NCBI RefSeq assembly: GCF_000759345.1
Contig: NZ_JPZL01000003.1
Coordinates: 1-64,000, forward strand
Direction of reading: 5' to 3'
Source of the DNA: Litchfieldella xinjiangensis
GTDB lineage: Bacteria; Pseudomonadota; Gammaproteobacteria; Pseudomonadales; Halomonadaceae
Length of the DNA: 64,000 bases
Position 1 is the stretch's first letter; each line of letters opens with the position of its first letter. Below, one piece after another: positions 1-9,472 of this stretch. The notes beneath the pieces were generated by a model. It worked only from the letters and a program-made list of their open reading frames with translations. It made no database searches and was not told the DNA's origin. The position numbers and the translations under genes are program-made.

Positions 1-75
1 AAAACCACACAGAAACAAAGCCTTGCACCATCCTCCACCGCCTGCAACGTTGCTCGTCGCCGGCAGCGGATGCGT

Positions 76-104
76 ACTTTACGTTTCCCAGAGCGCCCTG
101 ACAA
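76..104 (-). promoter_or_regulatory. Strong sigma-70 promoter reading out of the left edge
   Basis: On the minus strand a TTGTCA box (99-104) and a TAAAGT box (76-81) are separated by exactly 17 bases, followed by a GC-rich discriminator. It fires leftward, away from tyrS and downstream of its terminator, so it should serve a transcription unit outside the window. In Pseudomonas and relatives tyrS lies next to an rRNA operon, so an rrn promoter is a reasonable guess, but no rRNA sequence is present here to prove it. Confidence 0.45.
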
Positions 105-175
105 CCCTTTTACGAAGAAATATTCGTCTCTTGTGATACCCGCTGCGCCCACCCCGAGACAATTGCTTATTAACG

Positions 176-199
176 CAAAACGCCCGCACGGAGCGGGCG
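176..199 (-). terminator. Rho-independent terminator of tyrS
   Basis: Read leftward, a 7-bp all-GC stem (193-199 with 181-187) with a 5-base loop is followed by TTTT. It lies 40 bases beyond the tyrS stop codon and separates tyrS from the promoter at 76-104. Confidence 0.75.
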
Positions 200-239
200 C
201 CTGACAGAGAGACTTTACAATGACAGTAAAAGCCGGACG

Positions 240-1439
240 TCAGCTCAGGATCACGCGAGCATAGCGCTTCTTGCCGGCCTGAATGACGTAGGCCTGCCCC
301 GTGGCCAACATGTGGTCGCGTGAGACGACCTCGCCATCGACCTTGACCCGGCCATTGCCCAGCATGTCCTTGGCCTGGGCACTGTTGTTGGCCAGGCCCG
401 AACGGTTGAGTACGGCAGCGATGGGCGCCTGTGGGCTTCCTTCGAAATCGACCTCGACCTCGGGCAGATCCTCGGGCAGCTCCCCCTCGGCAAGCTGATT
501 GCCAGCAGACTTGTGTGCGTTGGCGGCAGCCTCTTCGCCGTGATAGCGACCGATCAGCTCTCGGGCGAGTTCCATTTTGATATCGCGTGGGTTAGCCCCC
601 GCCTCAATGTCACGCTTGAGCCCTTCGAGCTCTTCGTTGGTTTTCAACGACAGCAGCTCGAAATAGCGCCACATCAGGCTGTCAGGCATAGAGACTAACT
701 TGTTGAACATGGAGCCCGGCGCTTCATCGACACCGACATAATTACCCAACGACTTGGACATCTTCTGCACGCCATCGAGCCCTTCAAGTAGCGGCATGGT
801 GATGACGACCTGGGGCTCCTGGCCGAAGTGCTTCTGAATCTCGCGGCCCATCAACAAATTGAACTTCTGGTCGGTACCCCCCAGTTCGATATCGGCCTTG
901 AGGGCCACCGAGTCGTACCCCTGCACCAGCGGGTAGAGAAATTCATGGAGGGAGATCGACTGTCCCGACTTGTAACGCTTTTCGAAATCGTCACGCTCCA
1001 GCATGCGTGCCACGGTGCTCTGGCCCGCCAGTTCGATCATGTCAGCGGCACTCATTGCCGAGAACCACTCGGCATTGAAGCGAACCTCGGTCTTCTCAGG
1101 GTCGAGGATCTTGAAAACCTGCTCTTTATAGGTCTGAGCGTTGGCCTTGACTTCATCTTCGGTCAGCGGCTTTCGGGTGACGTTCTTGCCGGTGGGGTCG
1201 CCGATTCGTCCGGTAAAATCGCCAATCAAGAAAATGACCTCATGGCCGAGATCCTGAAACTGGCGCATCTTGGTCAGCAATACACTGTGGCCTAGATGTA
1301 GATCCGGTGCCGTGGGGTCGAAACCGGCCTTGATACGCAGCTTACGGCCCGAGGCGAGCTTCTTCTTGAGCTCGTCTTCCAGCAAAATTTCATGGGTGCC
1401 GCGCTGCAACAGGGCAAACGCGCTCTCAAGGTCGGTCAT
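240..1439 (-). CDS. tyrS: Tyrosyl-tRNA synthetase
   Basis: Charges tRNA-Tyr with tyrosine in the cytoplasm. The 399-residue product has the class I HIGH-type motif HLGH at residues 48-51, the second signature KMSKS near residue 230, and a C-terminal S4 RNA-binding domain (about 335-395). The KMSKS form and overall length fit the TyrZ-like bacterial branch rather than E. coli TyrS. I chose the ATG at 1439, which has AGGGGAG about 9 bases upstream. A TTG three codons earlier is in frame but sits too close to that Shine-Dalgarno. It diverges from anmK, as in Pseudomonas. Confidence 0.96.
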   Translation of the reverse strand: MTDLESAFALLQRGTHEILLEDELKKKLASGRKLRIKAGFDPTAPDLHLGHSVLLTKMRQFQDLGHEVIFLIGDFTGRIGDPTGKNVTRKPLTEDEVKANAQTYKEQVFKILDPEKTEVRFNAEWFSAMSAADMIELAGQSTVARMLERDDFEKRYKSGQSISLHEFLYPLVQGYDSVALKADIELGGTDQKFNLLMGREIQKHFGQEPQVVITMPLLEGLDGVQKMSKSLGNYVGVDEAPGSMFNKLVSMPDSLMWRYFELLSLKTNEELEGLKRDIEAGANPRDIKMELARELIGRYHGEEAAANAHKSAGNQLAEGELPEDLPEVEVDFEGSPQAPIAAVLNRSGLANNSAQAKDMLGNGRVKVDGEVVSRDHMLATGQAYVIQAGKKRYARVILS

Positions 1440-1538
1440 CGTGCCCAACTCCCCTAAAACGATGTCATATCAAACGATGTGCGGGATGTTAGCATGACTG
1501 GAGCATCACGGTTGAGCGCCACGGGCGCAGGAGAAGGC

Positions 1539-2687
1539 ATGGCTCTGTTCATAGGTTTGATGTCGGGTACCAGCCTGGATGGGGTGGATGCCGCTCTAGT
1601 TGACTGCGACACCTCCCGTCCGCCCCAGTTGCTAGCGACACAGGCAGTGACGATGCCCGATGCGCTGCGCGAGCGCCTGCTTGCCTTGTGCCATGCCGAC
1701 CAGGCCAGTTTCGCCGACCTGGCCGTCGCGGAAGATGCCTTTTGTCGCGTCCAGGCCGAAGCGGTCTCGCGCTTGCTGGAGAAAAGCGGCACCCCGCGCG
1801 ACGCGATCGTGGCCATCGGCAGTCACGGCCAGACCATCGAGCACGCTCCCTACGGCCACGACCTAGGCATCCAGAACGACGCCGGGCCGGCCTATACCTG
1901 GCAGATGGACAACCCCAGCCTGTTGGCCGAACTCACCGGCTGCCACGTGGTTGGCGACTTCCGGCGCCGCGACCTGGCGGCAGGGGGACAGGCCGCACCG
2001 TTAGCCCCTGCGTTCCATGACGCCGTCTTTCGAGGTGCCGACGAATGGCGCCTGGCACTCAACCTGGGTGGCTTTGCGAATCTGACATTGTTGCCGCCGG
2101 CAGAACAGCGCGTACCGGTGATCGGGTTCGATACCGGCCCCGCCAACGTTCTGATGGATGCCTGGTACGGGCGTCATCGCGGCGGGCGCTATGACCCGGA
2201 GGGTGCCTGGGCCGCATCGGGCCAGGTCATCGATGACTTGCTCGAATCCCTATTGCGCGAGCCGTTCTTTCACCAATCGCCCCCGCGCAGCACCGGTCGC
2301 GAAGTGTTTCACCTGACTTGGCTTGAACGACATTTGAGCGGACAAGAAGCCAAGCAGGATGTTCAGGCAACGCTAGCCGAACTGACGGCGACGAGCATTG
2401 CGCTAGGGATCCAGATGGCATGTGAATTGGTGAGTGCACCAGCCCCAGCCACACTCATCCCCTGCGGCGGTGGTGCACACAATATCGACCTACTCTCTCG
2501 CCTGGCACGCCATCTTCCAGAGACTGCCTTGGTTCCCAGCACCGACTGGGGGTGGCCAGAGGACTGGCTGGAAGCCGGCGCCTTCGCCTGGCTGGCCCAT
2601 CGCCGGCTGGAAGGGCTTCCCGGTAACCTGCCTTCCGTAACGGGGGCCGCCGGGCCGCGCGTCCTGGGTGGCGTCTATGCCCCTTGA
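1539..2687 (+). CDS. anmK: Anhydro-N-acetylmuramic acid kinase
   Basis: Phosphorylates and hydrolyses 1,6-anhydro-MurNAc to MurNAc-6-phosphate during peptidoglycan recycling in the cytoplasm. The protein opens with the family motif IGLMSGTSLDG, has a central GFDTGPANVLMD segment, and a late PCGGGAHN segment, all typical of this ASKHA-fold kinase. Length (382 aa) is normal. The frame is open upstream to a GTG at 1479, but the ATG at 1539 is preceded by AGGAGAAGG at good spacing and lines up with family N-termini, so I take it as the start. Divergent from tyrS. Confidence 0.95.
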   Translation: MALFIGLMSGTSLDGVDAALVDCDTSRPPQLLATQAVTMPDALRERLLALCHADQASFADLAVAEDAFCRVQAEAVSRLLEKSGTPRDAIVAIGSHGQTIEHAPYGHDLGIQNDAGPAYTWQMDNPSLLAELTGCHVVGDFRRRDLAAGGQAAPLAPAFHDAVFRGADEWRLALNLGGFANLTLLPPAEQRVPVIGFDTGPANVLMDAWYGRHRGGRYDPEGAWAASGQVIDDLLESLLREPFFHQSPPRSTGREVFHLTWLERHLSGQEAKQDVQATLAELTATSIALGIQMACELVSAPAPATLIPCGGGAHNIDLLSRLARHLPETALVPSTDWGWPEDWLEAGAFAWLAHRRLEGLPGNLPSVTGAAGPRVLGGVYAP

Positions 2688-2713
2688 GCAGAGCGCAACA
2701 CTGAGGCAGAAGC

Positions 2714-3856
2714 TCAGAAATCGTCCCCCTCTTTGAGAGAGAACTGACTGGCAGCGTCCTGCGCCTTGTTCATTCCCGGGCTCTGCTTGTCGCCGAATTT
2801 GATCATCATGCGCACCTCATTGGCCGAGTCAGCATGCACTAACGCCACCTCCTCGCTGATGATGCCGGCATGGAAAAGCTCGTAAAGCGCCTGATCAAAC
2901 GTCTTCATGCCCAGATCGCCTGACCGGCGCATAATGTTCTTGATTTCGCCCACCTCGCCCTTGCGTATGAGGTCACTGATCAGCGGCGACTGCAGCAGGA
3001 CTTCGATTGCCGCATGCCTTCCACCCTCCAGCGTAGGCAACAACTGCTGGGCGACCACCGCACGCAAGTTGAGCGAGAGATCCAGCAACACTTGCTCATG
3101 GCGCTCCGACGGGAAGAAATTGATGATCCGATCCAGCGCCTGGTTGGCATTGTTGGCGTGCAGGGTCGCCAGACACAGATGGCCGGTTTCGGCGAAGGTC
3201 AGCGCATGCTCCATGGTTTCGCGGGTGCGTACCTCGCCAATCAGGATCACATCGGGAGCCTGACGTAGCGTATTCTTCAGCGCCACCTCGAACGACTCGG
3301 TATCGATGCCGACTTCACGCTGGTTGATGATCGCGCGCTTGTGGGGATGGATATACTCGATCGGGTCTTCGATGCTGATGATATGGCCACCGATCGTTTC
3401 GTTGCGGTGCTGAATCATCGAAGCCAAGGTGGTCGACTTCCCGGTCCCGGTTCCCCCAACGACGAAGACCAGCCCCCGCTTGAGCCCCGCCAGATCGCCC
3501 AACACCGGCGGCAGCGACAGCTCGTCCAGGCGCGGTATGTCGAAGGCGATACGCCGTATGACCATCGCCGGCTGGCTGCGCTGCTGAAAGGCGCTGACAC
3601 GAAACCGCCCACGCCCCGTTAGGCTCAGCGCAAAGTTAGCCTCCTGCTCGGTAGCAAAGCGCTCGCGCAGCCCTTCCGGAAGCGCAGCAGTCACCAGCTC
3701 GCGAACCTGAGGGTGGCTCAGCACCTGCTCGCCCAAGGGGGTGAGCTTTCCGGTCATCTTGAGCGTCGGCGGCGCATTAACCGAAATCAGCAGGTCGGAT
3801 GCCTGCTGTTCGACCATGATATCCAGCAATTGATAGAGCCACTCGCTCGGTGTCAT
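2714..3856 (-). CDS. pilU: Type IV pilus retraction ATPase PilU
   Basis: Hexameric ATPase of the GspE/PilT family that assists PilT in pilus retraction (twitching) at the inner-membrane base of type IV pili. The 380-residue protein has the Walker A motif GGTGTGKSTT, a His box with LATLHANNANQA, and a Walker B region around VILIGEVRTRETM. It ends in an acidic tail. It lies directly downstream of pilT in the same orientation, 34 bases after its stop, the usual pilT-pilU pair. The rest of the pilus machinery is not in this window. Confidence 0.95.
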   Translation of the reverse strand: MTPSEWLYQLLDIMVEQQASDLLISVNAPPTLKMTGKLTPLGEQVLSHPQVRELVTAALPEGLRERFATEQEANFALSLTGRGRFRVSAFQQRSQPAMVIRRIAFDIPRLDELSLPPVLGDLAGLKRGLVFVVGGTGTGKSTTLASMIQHRNETIGGHIISIEDPIEYIHPHKRAIINQREVGIDTESFEVALKNTLRQAPDVILIGEVRTRETMEHALTFAETGHLCLATLHANNANQALDRIINFFPSERHEQVLLDLSLNLRAVVAQQLLPTLEGGRHAAIEVLLQSPLISDLIRKGEVGEIKNIMRRSGDLGMKTFDQALYELFHAGIISEEVALVHADSANEVRMMIKFGDKQSPGMNKAQDAASQFSLKEGDDF

Positions 3857-3890
3857 GACTGCGTCCCCATGCTATTACATAGTGGGCCGT

Positions 3891-4925
3891 TCAGGCCGCA
3901 AGCGTTCCCTTGGCCTTGGCCTGGGCATCGTCGCGGGCTACCAGCCCCTCGCTGACCAGCCGTGATAGGCAGGCATCCAGAGTCTGCATGCCCAGGTTGC
4001 CGCCCGTCTGTATCGTCGAATAGATCTGTGCGACCTTATCCTCGCGAATCAGGTTGCGTACCGCAGACGTCGCCACGAGGATCTCGTGGGCGGCGATACG
4101 CCCGCCACCTACACGCTTGAGCAGCGCCTGGGAAATGACGCCCTGCAGCGATTCGGAAAGCATCGAACGCACCATGGCTTTTTCATCACCGGGGAATACG
4201 TCGATGATGCGGTCCACGGTCTTGGCCGCCGAGGTCGTATGCAGCGTACCGAACACCAAGTGCCCGGTTTCGGCGGCGGTAAGCGCCAGGCGAATGGTTT
4301 CGAGATCGCGCAATTCGCCAACCAGGATCACGTCGGGGTCTTCACGGAGGGCGCTACGCAGCGCCGGTGCGAAGCCGTGCGTGTCTCGACTGACTTCTCG
4401 CTGGTTGATCAGGCACCGCTTGCTGCGATGCACGAATTCCACCGGGTCCTCGATGGTGAGAATGTGGTCGTAGCGGGTTTCGTTGATGTGATCGATCATC
4501 GCCGCCAACGTGGTGCTCTTGCCCGAGCCGGTGGGGCCCGTAACCAGCACCAGTCCGCGGGGCAACATTGCCATCCGCCGGAACACGTCGCCCAGTTCAA
4601 GATCGTCCATGGTCAATACCTCGGACGGGATGGTCCTGAATACCGCGCCGGCCCCGCGACCATGATTGAAGGCATTGACGCGGAAGCGGGCGATGCCGGG
4701 CACCTCGAACGAAAAGTCGGTCTCTAGCTGCTCTTCATAGTCACGCCGCTGGCGATCGCCCATGATGTCGTAAATCAGCTTGCGGACCTCACGGTCGTCC
4801 ATTGCCGGCACGTTCAGGCGGCGAATGTCCCCATCGACACGAATCATCGGCGGCAATCCGGCCGACAGGTGCAGATCCGACGCGTTCTGCTTTGCCGAGA
4901 ATGCCAGCAGTTCGGTAATATCCAT
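3891..4925 (-). CDS. pilT: Type IV pilus twitching motility ATPase PilT
   Basis: Powers retraction of type IV pili. The 344-residue protein starts MDITELLAFSAKQ, the family N-terminus, and contains Walker A GPTGSGKSTT, Walker B around DPDVILVGELRD, the His box HTTSAAKT, and the PilT-specific C-terminal motif near SAVRNLIRED. The frame is open to 5090, but the ATG at 4925 has AGGGGA upstream and matches the family start. It is divergent from yggS with only 34 bases between the start codons, so the two share one short control region. Confidence 0.96.
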   Translation of the reverse strand: MDITELLAFSAKQNASDLHLSAGLPPMIRVDGDIRRLNVPAMDDREVRKLIYDIMGDRQRRDYEEQLETDFSFEVPGIARFRVNAFNHGRGAGAVFRTIPSEVLTMDDLELGDVFRRMAMLPRGLVLVTGPTGSGKSTTLAAMIDHINETRYDHILTIEDPVEFVHRSKRCLINQREVSRDTHGFAPALRSALREDPDVILVGELRDLETIRLALTAAETGHLVFGTLHTTSAAKTVDRIIDVFPGDEKAMVRSMLSESLQGVISQALLKRVGGGRIAAHEILVATSAVRNLIREDKVAQIYSTIQTGGNLGMQTLDACLSRLVSEGLVARDDAQAKAKGTLAA

Positions 4926-4959
4926 CGTTCCCCTGCTCCCAGGTAAGGTCGACGCCAGT

Positions 4960-5658
4960 ATGACAGAGGTAATCGTCTCCGAGACACTCGCCGCCGCCAA
5001 CGCTCGTCTGGCCGCTGCGCTGCGCCAGGCCGGACGCAGTGCCGACGCCGCCCGCCTGCTGGCGGTAAGCAAGACCAAGCCTGACGCCATGGTTCGTGAT
5101 ACCTATCTTGCAGGGCAACGTGACTTCGGCGAGAACTACCTGCAGGAAGCCCTCGACAAGCAGGAAGCACTTGCCGATCTCCAGGATATCGTGTGGCATT
5201 TAATCGGTCCGTTGCAGTCCAACAAGACACGCGCCGTGGCGGAGCACTTCGCCTGGGTACACAGCGTCGATCGGGAGAAGATCGCCAGGCGTCTCGATGA
5301 ACAGCGCCCCGACGCGCTTCCCCCGCTTAATATCTGCCTGCAAGTGAATGTGAGTGGAGAACCCAGCAAATCCGGGGTGACATTGGACGAATTGGAGCCC
5401 CTGGCAGCGGCCGTAATGAATATGCCGCATCTCGTGCTGCGTGGATTGATGGCCATTCCGGCGCCCGCAACGAGCTTCGAGGAACAGCGAGCGCCTCTGG
5501 CGGCATTGCGCAAGGCGCTCGAACGCTTGCAGATGCGCTATCCCCAGGCCCCCCTCGACACCCTTTCGATGGGAATGAGTGACGACCTGGAAGCCGCCGT
5601 GGCGGAAGGGGCGACGCTAGTGCGCCTGGGTACCGCCATCTTCGGGGCACGCCAGTAG
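4960..5658 (+). CDS. yggS: YggS/PROSC family pyridoxal-phosphate homeostasis protein
   Basis: Cytoplasmic PLP-binding carrier with a TIM-barrel fold related to alanine racemase. It buffers free pyridoxal phosphate and affects amino and keto acid pools. The 232-aa product has the PLP lysine in LLAVSKTKP (about residue 36), the GENYLQEA segment, HLIGPLQSNK, and the phosphate-binding MGMSDDLEAA and VRLGTAIFG near the end. The start at 4960 was chosen by alignment with the family, since the open frame extends further upstream inside pilT. First gene of the rightward yggS-proC-yggT group. Confidence 0.94.
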   Translation: MTEVIVSETLAAANARLAAALRQAGRSADAARLLAVSKTKPDAMVRDTYLAGQRDFGENYLQEALDKQEALADLQDIVWHLIGPLQSNKTRAVAEHFAWVHSVDREKIARRLDEQRPDALPPLNICLQVNVSGEPSKSGVTLDELEPLAAAVMNMPHLVLRGLMAIPAPATSFEEQRAPLAALRKALERLQMRYPQAPLDTLSMGMSDDLEAAVAEGATLVRLGTAIFGARQ

Positions 5659-5713
5659 CGAGACTGGTACTATCTAGTTTTAATTTTGCCCAAGACGAGA
5701 AAGGACTGTACGC

Positions 5714-6538
5714 ATGGCGAGCCAAGTCACCTTCATCGGCGCCGGCAACATGGCCAGCGCCATTTTCGGCGGCATGATCGATAGCGGTTATCCGCGTGAG
5801 GCCATCACCGCCACTTCACCCAGCGACGAACAGCGTAACGACCTGCAGTCTCGCTATGGCATTCATACCTCGAGCGACAATGCTGCCGCCGTGAGCGATG
5901 CGGACGTGGTGGTACTGGCCGTCAAGCCACAGATCATGCATGACGTTTGTCTCGGGCTACGCGATGCGATCCAGGCTCGCAAGCCGCTGGTCGTGTCGGT
6001 GGCCGCAGGCCTGCCGGCCGATACGCTCGAACGCTGGCTGGGAGGCGACCTGCCGCTGGTCCGCTGCATGCCCAATACGCCGTCGCTGGTAGGCGCCGGC
6101 GCGTCCGGGTTGTATGCCAATTCGCGAGTCAACAGCGAACAGCGTGAGCTCGCTGCCTCCCTGATGACATCGGTCGGCCTGGTCGAATGGGTCGAAGATG
6201 AGGCACTACTGGAAGCTGTCACGGCGATTTCGGGTAGCGCACCGGCCTACTTCTTCCTTATCTTCGAAGCGCTGGAGGCCGCTGGCGAGCGGCTGGGCCT
6301 GCCTGCCGAGAGTGCACGTCGCCTGGCATTGCAGACAGCGTATGGTGCGGCGCGCATGGCCCAGCAGAGCGAGCATGCCCCCGATCAGCTCAAGCGCAAC
6401 GTGATGTCCCCGGGGGGCACCACAGAGCAGGCCATTCGTGTGCTCGAGGAGGCCGGGCTGCGCCAGATATTTCTTGATGCCACCGAGGCATGCGCCGTGC
6501 GTGCCCGCGAGATGGCCGACGAGTTCGGCAAAAACTAG
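5714..6538 (+). CDS. proC: Pyrroline-5-carboxylate reductase
   Basis: Last step of proline synthesis, NAD(P)H-dependent reduction of pyrroline-5-carboxylate. The 274-residue protein has the N-terminal Rossmann motif GAGNMASAI, VVVLAVKPQIM, the MPNTPSLVGAGASG segment, and the C-terminal signature around MSPGGTTEQAIRVLEE. An AGAAAGG-type Shine-Dalgarno precedes the ATG. It follows yggS by 55 bases and precedes yggT by 23, an order common in gammaproteobacteria. Proline is also a compatible solute in halotolerant bacteria, but nothing here shows special regulation. Confidence 0.96.
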   Translation: MASQVTFIGAGNMASAIFGGMIDSGYPREAITATSPSDEQRNDLQSRYGIHTSSDNAAAVSDADVVVLAVKPQIMHDVCLGLRDAIQARKPLVVSVAAGLPADTLERWLGGDLPLVRCMPNTPSLVGAGASGLYANSRVNSEQRELAASLMTSVGLVEWVEDEALLEAVTAISGSAPAYFFLIFEALEAAGERLGLPAESARRLALQTAYGAARMAQQSEHAPDQLKRNVMSPGGTTEQAIRVLEEAGLRQIFLDATEACAVRAREMADEFGKN

Positions 6539-6561
6539 TCCTTTAGCTACGAGGAGCCCCC

Positions 6562-7152
6562 ATGGGCAGTCAATTTGGAAATGCCGGCCTGCTGCTGATC
6601 AATACGCTGATCAATATCTATCTGTTCCTGCTGATGCTGCGGTTCCTACTGCAAGCCTCTAGGGCCGATTACTACAATCCCATCAGTCAATCGGTGGTGA
6701 AGGTCACGCAACCGGTGGTCAAGCCCTTTCAGGGGTTCCTGAAGCCGGCAGGCCCGTTCGACCTAGCCACGCTGGCGGCCGCGTTCTTGATCAAGGCGAT
6801 CAGCATTGTCGTCATCCTGCAGATCGCGGACTTCGGTATGCCGCCTTTGGGTGGCGTGGCCATCGCAACGCTCGCCGCCTTGGCCAATGCCATTCTGAAG
6901 ATCTACTTCTTCGCGCTGATCGGCATGATCATCCTGAGCTGGGTCGCGCCACAGGCCAGCCACCCCGGGGCCTTACTTATCTTTCAACTGGTCGAGCCGA
7001 TCATGGCCCCGGTACGCAAGGTGATCCCACCGCTGGGCATGATCGATCTGTCACCGATCGTGGTATTCATCGCCATCAGTCTGCTCGATGGCATCGTGGT
7101 GGGTTCGTTGACCCGAGCGGCAGGCATTTCCGGCGCCCTGGTCGGCCTGTAG
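6562..7152 (+). CDS. yggT: YggT family inner-membrane protein
   Basis: Integral membrane protein of 196 residues with two YGGT repeats, each a pair of hydrophobic helices (about residues 10-30 and 65-95, then 100-130 and 155-185). The family is linked to osmotic or membrane-protein homeostasis, but its molecular role is not settled. A GAGGAG Shine-Dalgarno lies ahead of the ATG. It follows proC and ends 1 base before metX, so the five genes yggS to metW are probably cotranscribed. Confidence 0.9.
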   Translation: MGSQFGNAGLLLINTLINIYLFLLMLRFLLQASRADYYNPISQSVVKVTQPVVKPFQGFLKPAGPFDLATLAAAFLIKAISIVVILQIADFGMPPLGGVAIATLAALANAILKIYFFALIGMIILSWVAPQASHPGALLIFQLVEPIMAPVRKVIPPLGMIDLSPIVVFIAISLLDGIVVGSLTRAAGISGALVGL

Positions 7153-7153
7153 A

Positions 7154-8362
7154 GTGAAAACCCAGACATCGGTGGGGACACGCGTAGCATTGGATAACGA
7201 CACCCGGAAGAGCCGCTTTCCCGACGACTCCGTCGGTTTGGTCAAACCGCAGATCGCACATTTCGACTCGCCCCTGGCCCTGGCCTGTGGGCGATCGCTG
7301 CCGGCCTATGACCTGATCTACGAGACCTACGGCACGCTGAACGAGCAGCGCACCAATGCGGTGCTTATCTGCCACGCCCTTTCAGGGCACCACCATGCCG
7401 CGGGCTACCACAGCTCGGATGACCGCAAGCCCGGGTGGTGGGACGCCCACATAGGGCCCGGGAAAAGCATCGATACCAACCGCTTCTTCGTCGTGGCGGT
7501 GAATAACCTGGGAGGCTGCCACGGCAGCACCGGCCCCTGCGCCACCGATCCCGAAACGGGACGCCAGTGGGGGCCCGATTTCCCCATGATGACCGTGGGC
7601 GATTGGGTGCATAGCCAGGCCCGCCTGGCGGATCAATTAGGGATAGAACGCTTCGCCGCGATCGTCGGTGGCAGCCTGGGCGGCATGCAGGTCATGCAGT
7701 GGACCCTGGCCTACCCCGAACGGGTAGCCAATGCCGTCATCATCGCCGCCACCCACAAGCTCTCGGCCCAGAACATCGCCTTCAACGAGGTGGCCCGGCA
7801 AGCCATCCGCTCCGACCCCGACTTTAACGATGGCTGGTATGCCGAGCATGGCACCGTACCGCGCCGGGGGCTCAAGCTGGCACGCATGGTGGGGCATATC
7901 ACCTACCTGTCGGAAGATGCCATGGGCACCAAGTTCGGACGCGACCTGCGCAGCGATGACCTGAACTTCGGCTATGACGTCGAATTCCAGGTGGAATCCT
8001 ATCTGCGTTACCAGGGCGATGCCTTCTCCACCGCCTTCGATGCCAATACCTACTTGCTGATGACCAAGGTACTCGACTATTTCGACCCGGCGGCCGCACA
8101 CGGAGGCGATCTCGCCGCGGCGCTGGCCCCGGCACGCTGCCCGTTCCTGGTCGTCAGTTTCACGACAGACTGGCGTTTCCCGCCAACACGCTCGCAAGAA
8201 CTGGTGGACGCTCTGATCCACGCTGGCAAGCGTGTCAGTTACGCCAACATCGATTCGCCGCATGGTCACGATGCCTTCCTGCTGCCCGAACCACGCTACC
8301 AGGCCGTGTTCGCCGGGTTCATGGCACGCGTGGCGCGTGACTTGGGAGTACACACGCCATGA
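7154..8362 (+). CDS. metX: Homoserine O-acyltransferase (MetX type)
   Basis: Activates homoserine for methionine synthesis by transferring an acyl group. It has an alpha/beta-hydrolase fold of 402 residues, with the nucleophile elbow GGSLGGMQ and late Asp and His in FTTDWRFPP and [11 protein letters not shown]. Proteobacterial MetX proteins paired with MetW often use succinyl-CoA rather than acetyl-CoA; the sequence alone does not let me choose. The start is a GTG at 7154 directly after the yggT stop. The first 20 residues are poorly conserved in such proteins, so a start slightly downstream is possible. Overlaps metW by 4 bases. Confidence 0.93.
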   Translation: MKTQTSVGTRVALDNDTRKSRFPDDSVGLVKPQIAHFDSPLALACGRSLPAYDLIYETYGTLNEQRTNAVLICHALSGHHHAAGYHSSDDRKPGWWDAHIGPGKSIDTNRFFVVAVNNLGGCHGSTGPCATDPETGRQWGPDFPMMTVGDWVHSQARLADQLGIERFAAIVGGSLGGMQVMQWTLAYPERVANAVIIAATHKLSAQNIAFNEVARQAIRSDPDFNDGWYAEHGTVPRRGLKLARMVGHITYLSEDAMGTKFGRDLRSDDLNFGYDVEFQVESYLRYQGDAFSTAFDANTYLLMTKVLDYFDPAAAHGGDLAAALAPARCPFLVVSFTTDWRFPPTRSQELVDALIHAGKRVSYANIDSPHGHDAFLLPEPRYQAVFAGFMARVARDLGVHTP

Positions 8363-8958
8363 TGCGAGCCGACCTCAAGGTAATCTACCAATGGGTGCCA
8401 CCCGGCGCGCGTATTCTCGACCTGGGCTGCGGGGATGGCACGCTGCTCGACGTACTCGCCCGGGACAAGCAAGTGACGGGTTACGGGTTGGAGATCGATC
8501 CCGACGGGATAACCCAATGCATCCAAAAAGGTGTGAACGTGATCGAGCAGAACCTCGACCAGGGGTTAGCCAATTTCGGCGACGACACGTGCGATCTGGT
8601 GATCATGACCCAGGCCCTGCAGGCACTGCGCCGCCCGGACATGATGCTCGACGAGATGCTGCGCGTGGCCAACGAGTGCATCATCACCTTCCCCAACTTC
8701 GCATACTGGCGTCATCGGGCGTACCTGGGCTTCAGGGGCTATATGCCCGTGTCCAAGTCATTGCCGCACGCCTGGTACGATACGCCCAATATCCACCTCT
8801 CGACCTTCAACGATTTTGAACAACTGTGTCAGGAAAAGGGTCTGATCATCAGCGACCGTGCCGTGGGCAACGGCGAGCACGAAGGGCATTGGAGCTCACG
8901 CCTGTGGCCCAACCTGTTCGGTGAAACCGCAATATTCCGCATCAGTCGCGGCCGCTAG
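8359..8958 (+). CDS. metW: Methionine biosynthesis protein MetW
   Basis: Methyltransferase-like protein of 199 residues that partners MetX and is needed for homoserine acylation in many proteobacteria. The SAM-binding-like segment [15 protein letters not shown] lies near the N-terminus, followed by [14 protein letters not shown]. The ATG overlaps the metX stop in an ATGA junction, indicating translational coupling and a joint function. Confidence 0.93.
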   Translation: MMRADLKVIYQWVPPGARILDLGCGDGTLLDVLARDKQVTGYGLEIDPDGITQCIQKGVNVIEQNLDQGLANFGDDTCDLVIMTQALQALRRPDMMLDEMLRVANECIITFPNFAYWRHRAYLGFRGYMPVSKSLPHAWYDTPNIHLSTFNDFEQLCQEKGLIISDRAVGNGEHEGHWSSRLWPNLFGETAIFRISRGR

Positions 8959-8995
8959 CACGAAACACGAGTCGTCAGTCAAGAAGGGGAAGAGC

Positions 8996-9445
8996 ATGGC
9001 CAGAAGCGCTTGCGCCTGGGGCCTCGGCCTGTTGATGTCGCTATTTGCCGGGCTCGCGCCGGCCCAGCAATATGAACAGATCGGGGATTATCAGATTCAC
9101 TATAGCGCCGTGAATACCAGCTTCCTGACACCGGAAGTGGCGGCTGCGCATGACATTCAGCGCAGCCAGGTGCTGGGGTTATTGAGTGTCAGTGTCCGTG
9201 AGGAGCTCGATGACGGGACGACACAGGCGGCGATGGCCATGGTCAATGGCGAGGTCGGTAATCTCGCCGGCCAATCCCAGGGACTCTCATTTCGAACCGT
9301 ACGCGACGGCGAGGCCATCTACCATATCGCCATCTTTCGCATTCAGGTCGATGAGCCCATGCATTTCAGGTTGGATGTGACGTACGACCGCACCCAACCC
9401 CCGGCCGATGTCGCCTTCATCCAGCGCTTCTACATCGATCGCTGA
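8996..9445 (+). CDS. DUF4426 secreted or periplasmic protein
   Basis: A 149-residue protein with a cleavable signal peptide: Arg near the start, a hydrophobic core GLGLLMSLFAGL, and a likely cut after ALAP-AQ-type residues. The mature part matches the small DUF4426 family by its DYQIHYSAVNTSFLTPEVA opening and length. These proteins often sit after metX-metW in gammaproteobacteria, but the function is unknown. I start it at 8996, where GAAGGGGAAGAG gives a clear Shine-Dalgarno. The frame is open earlier, inside metW. Confidence 0.8.
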   Translation: MARSACAWGLGLLMSLFAGLAPAQQYEQIGDYQIHYSAVNTSFLTPEVAAAHDIQRSQVLGLLSVSVREELDDGTTQAAMAMVNGEVGNLAGQSQGLSFRTVRDGEAIYHIAIFRIQVDEPMHFRLDVTYDRTQPPADVAFIQRFYIDR

Positions 9446-9472
9446 CTTTCCGCCGGGCTAGCCGCCACTGTG

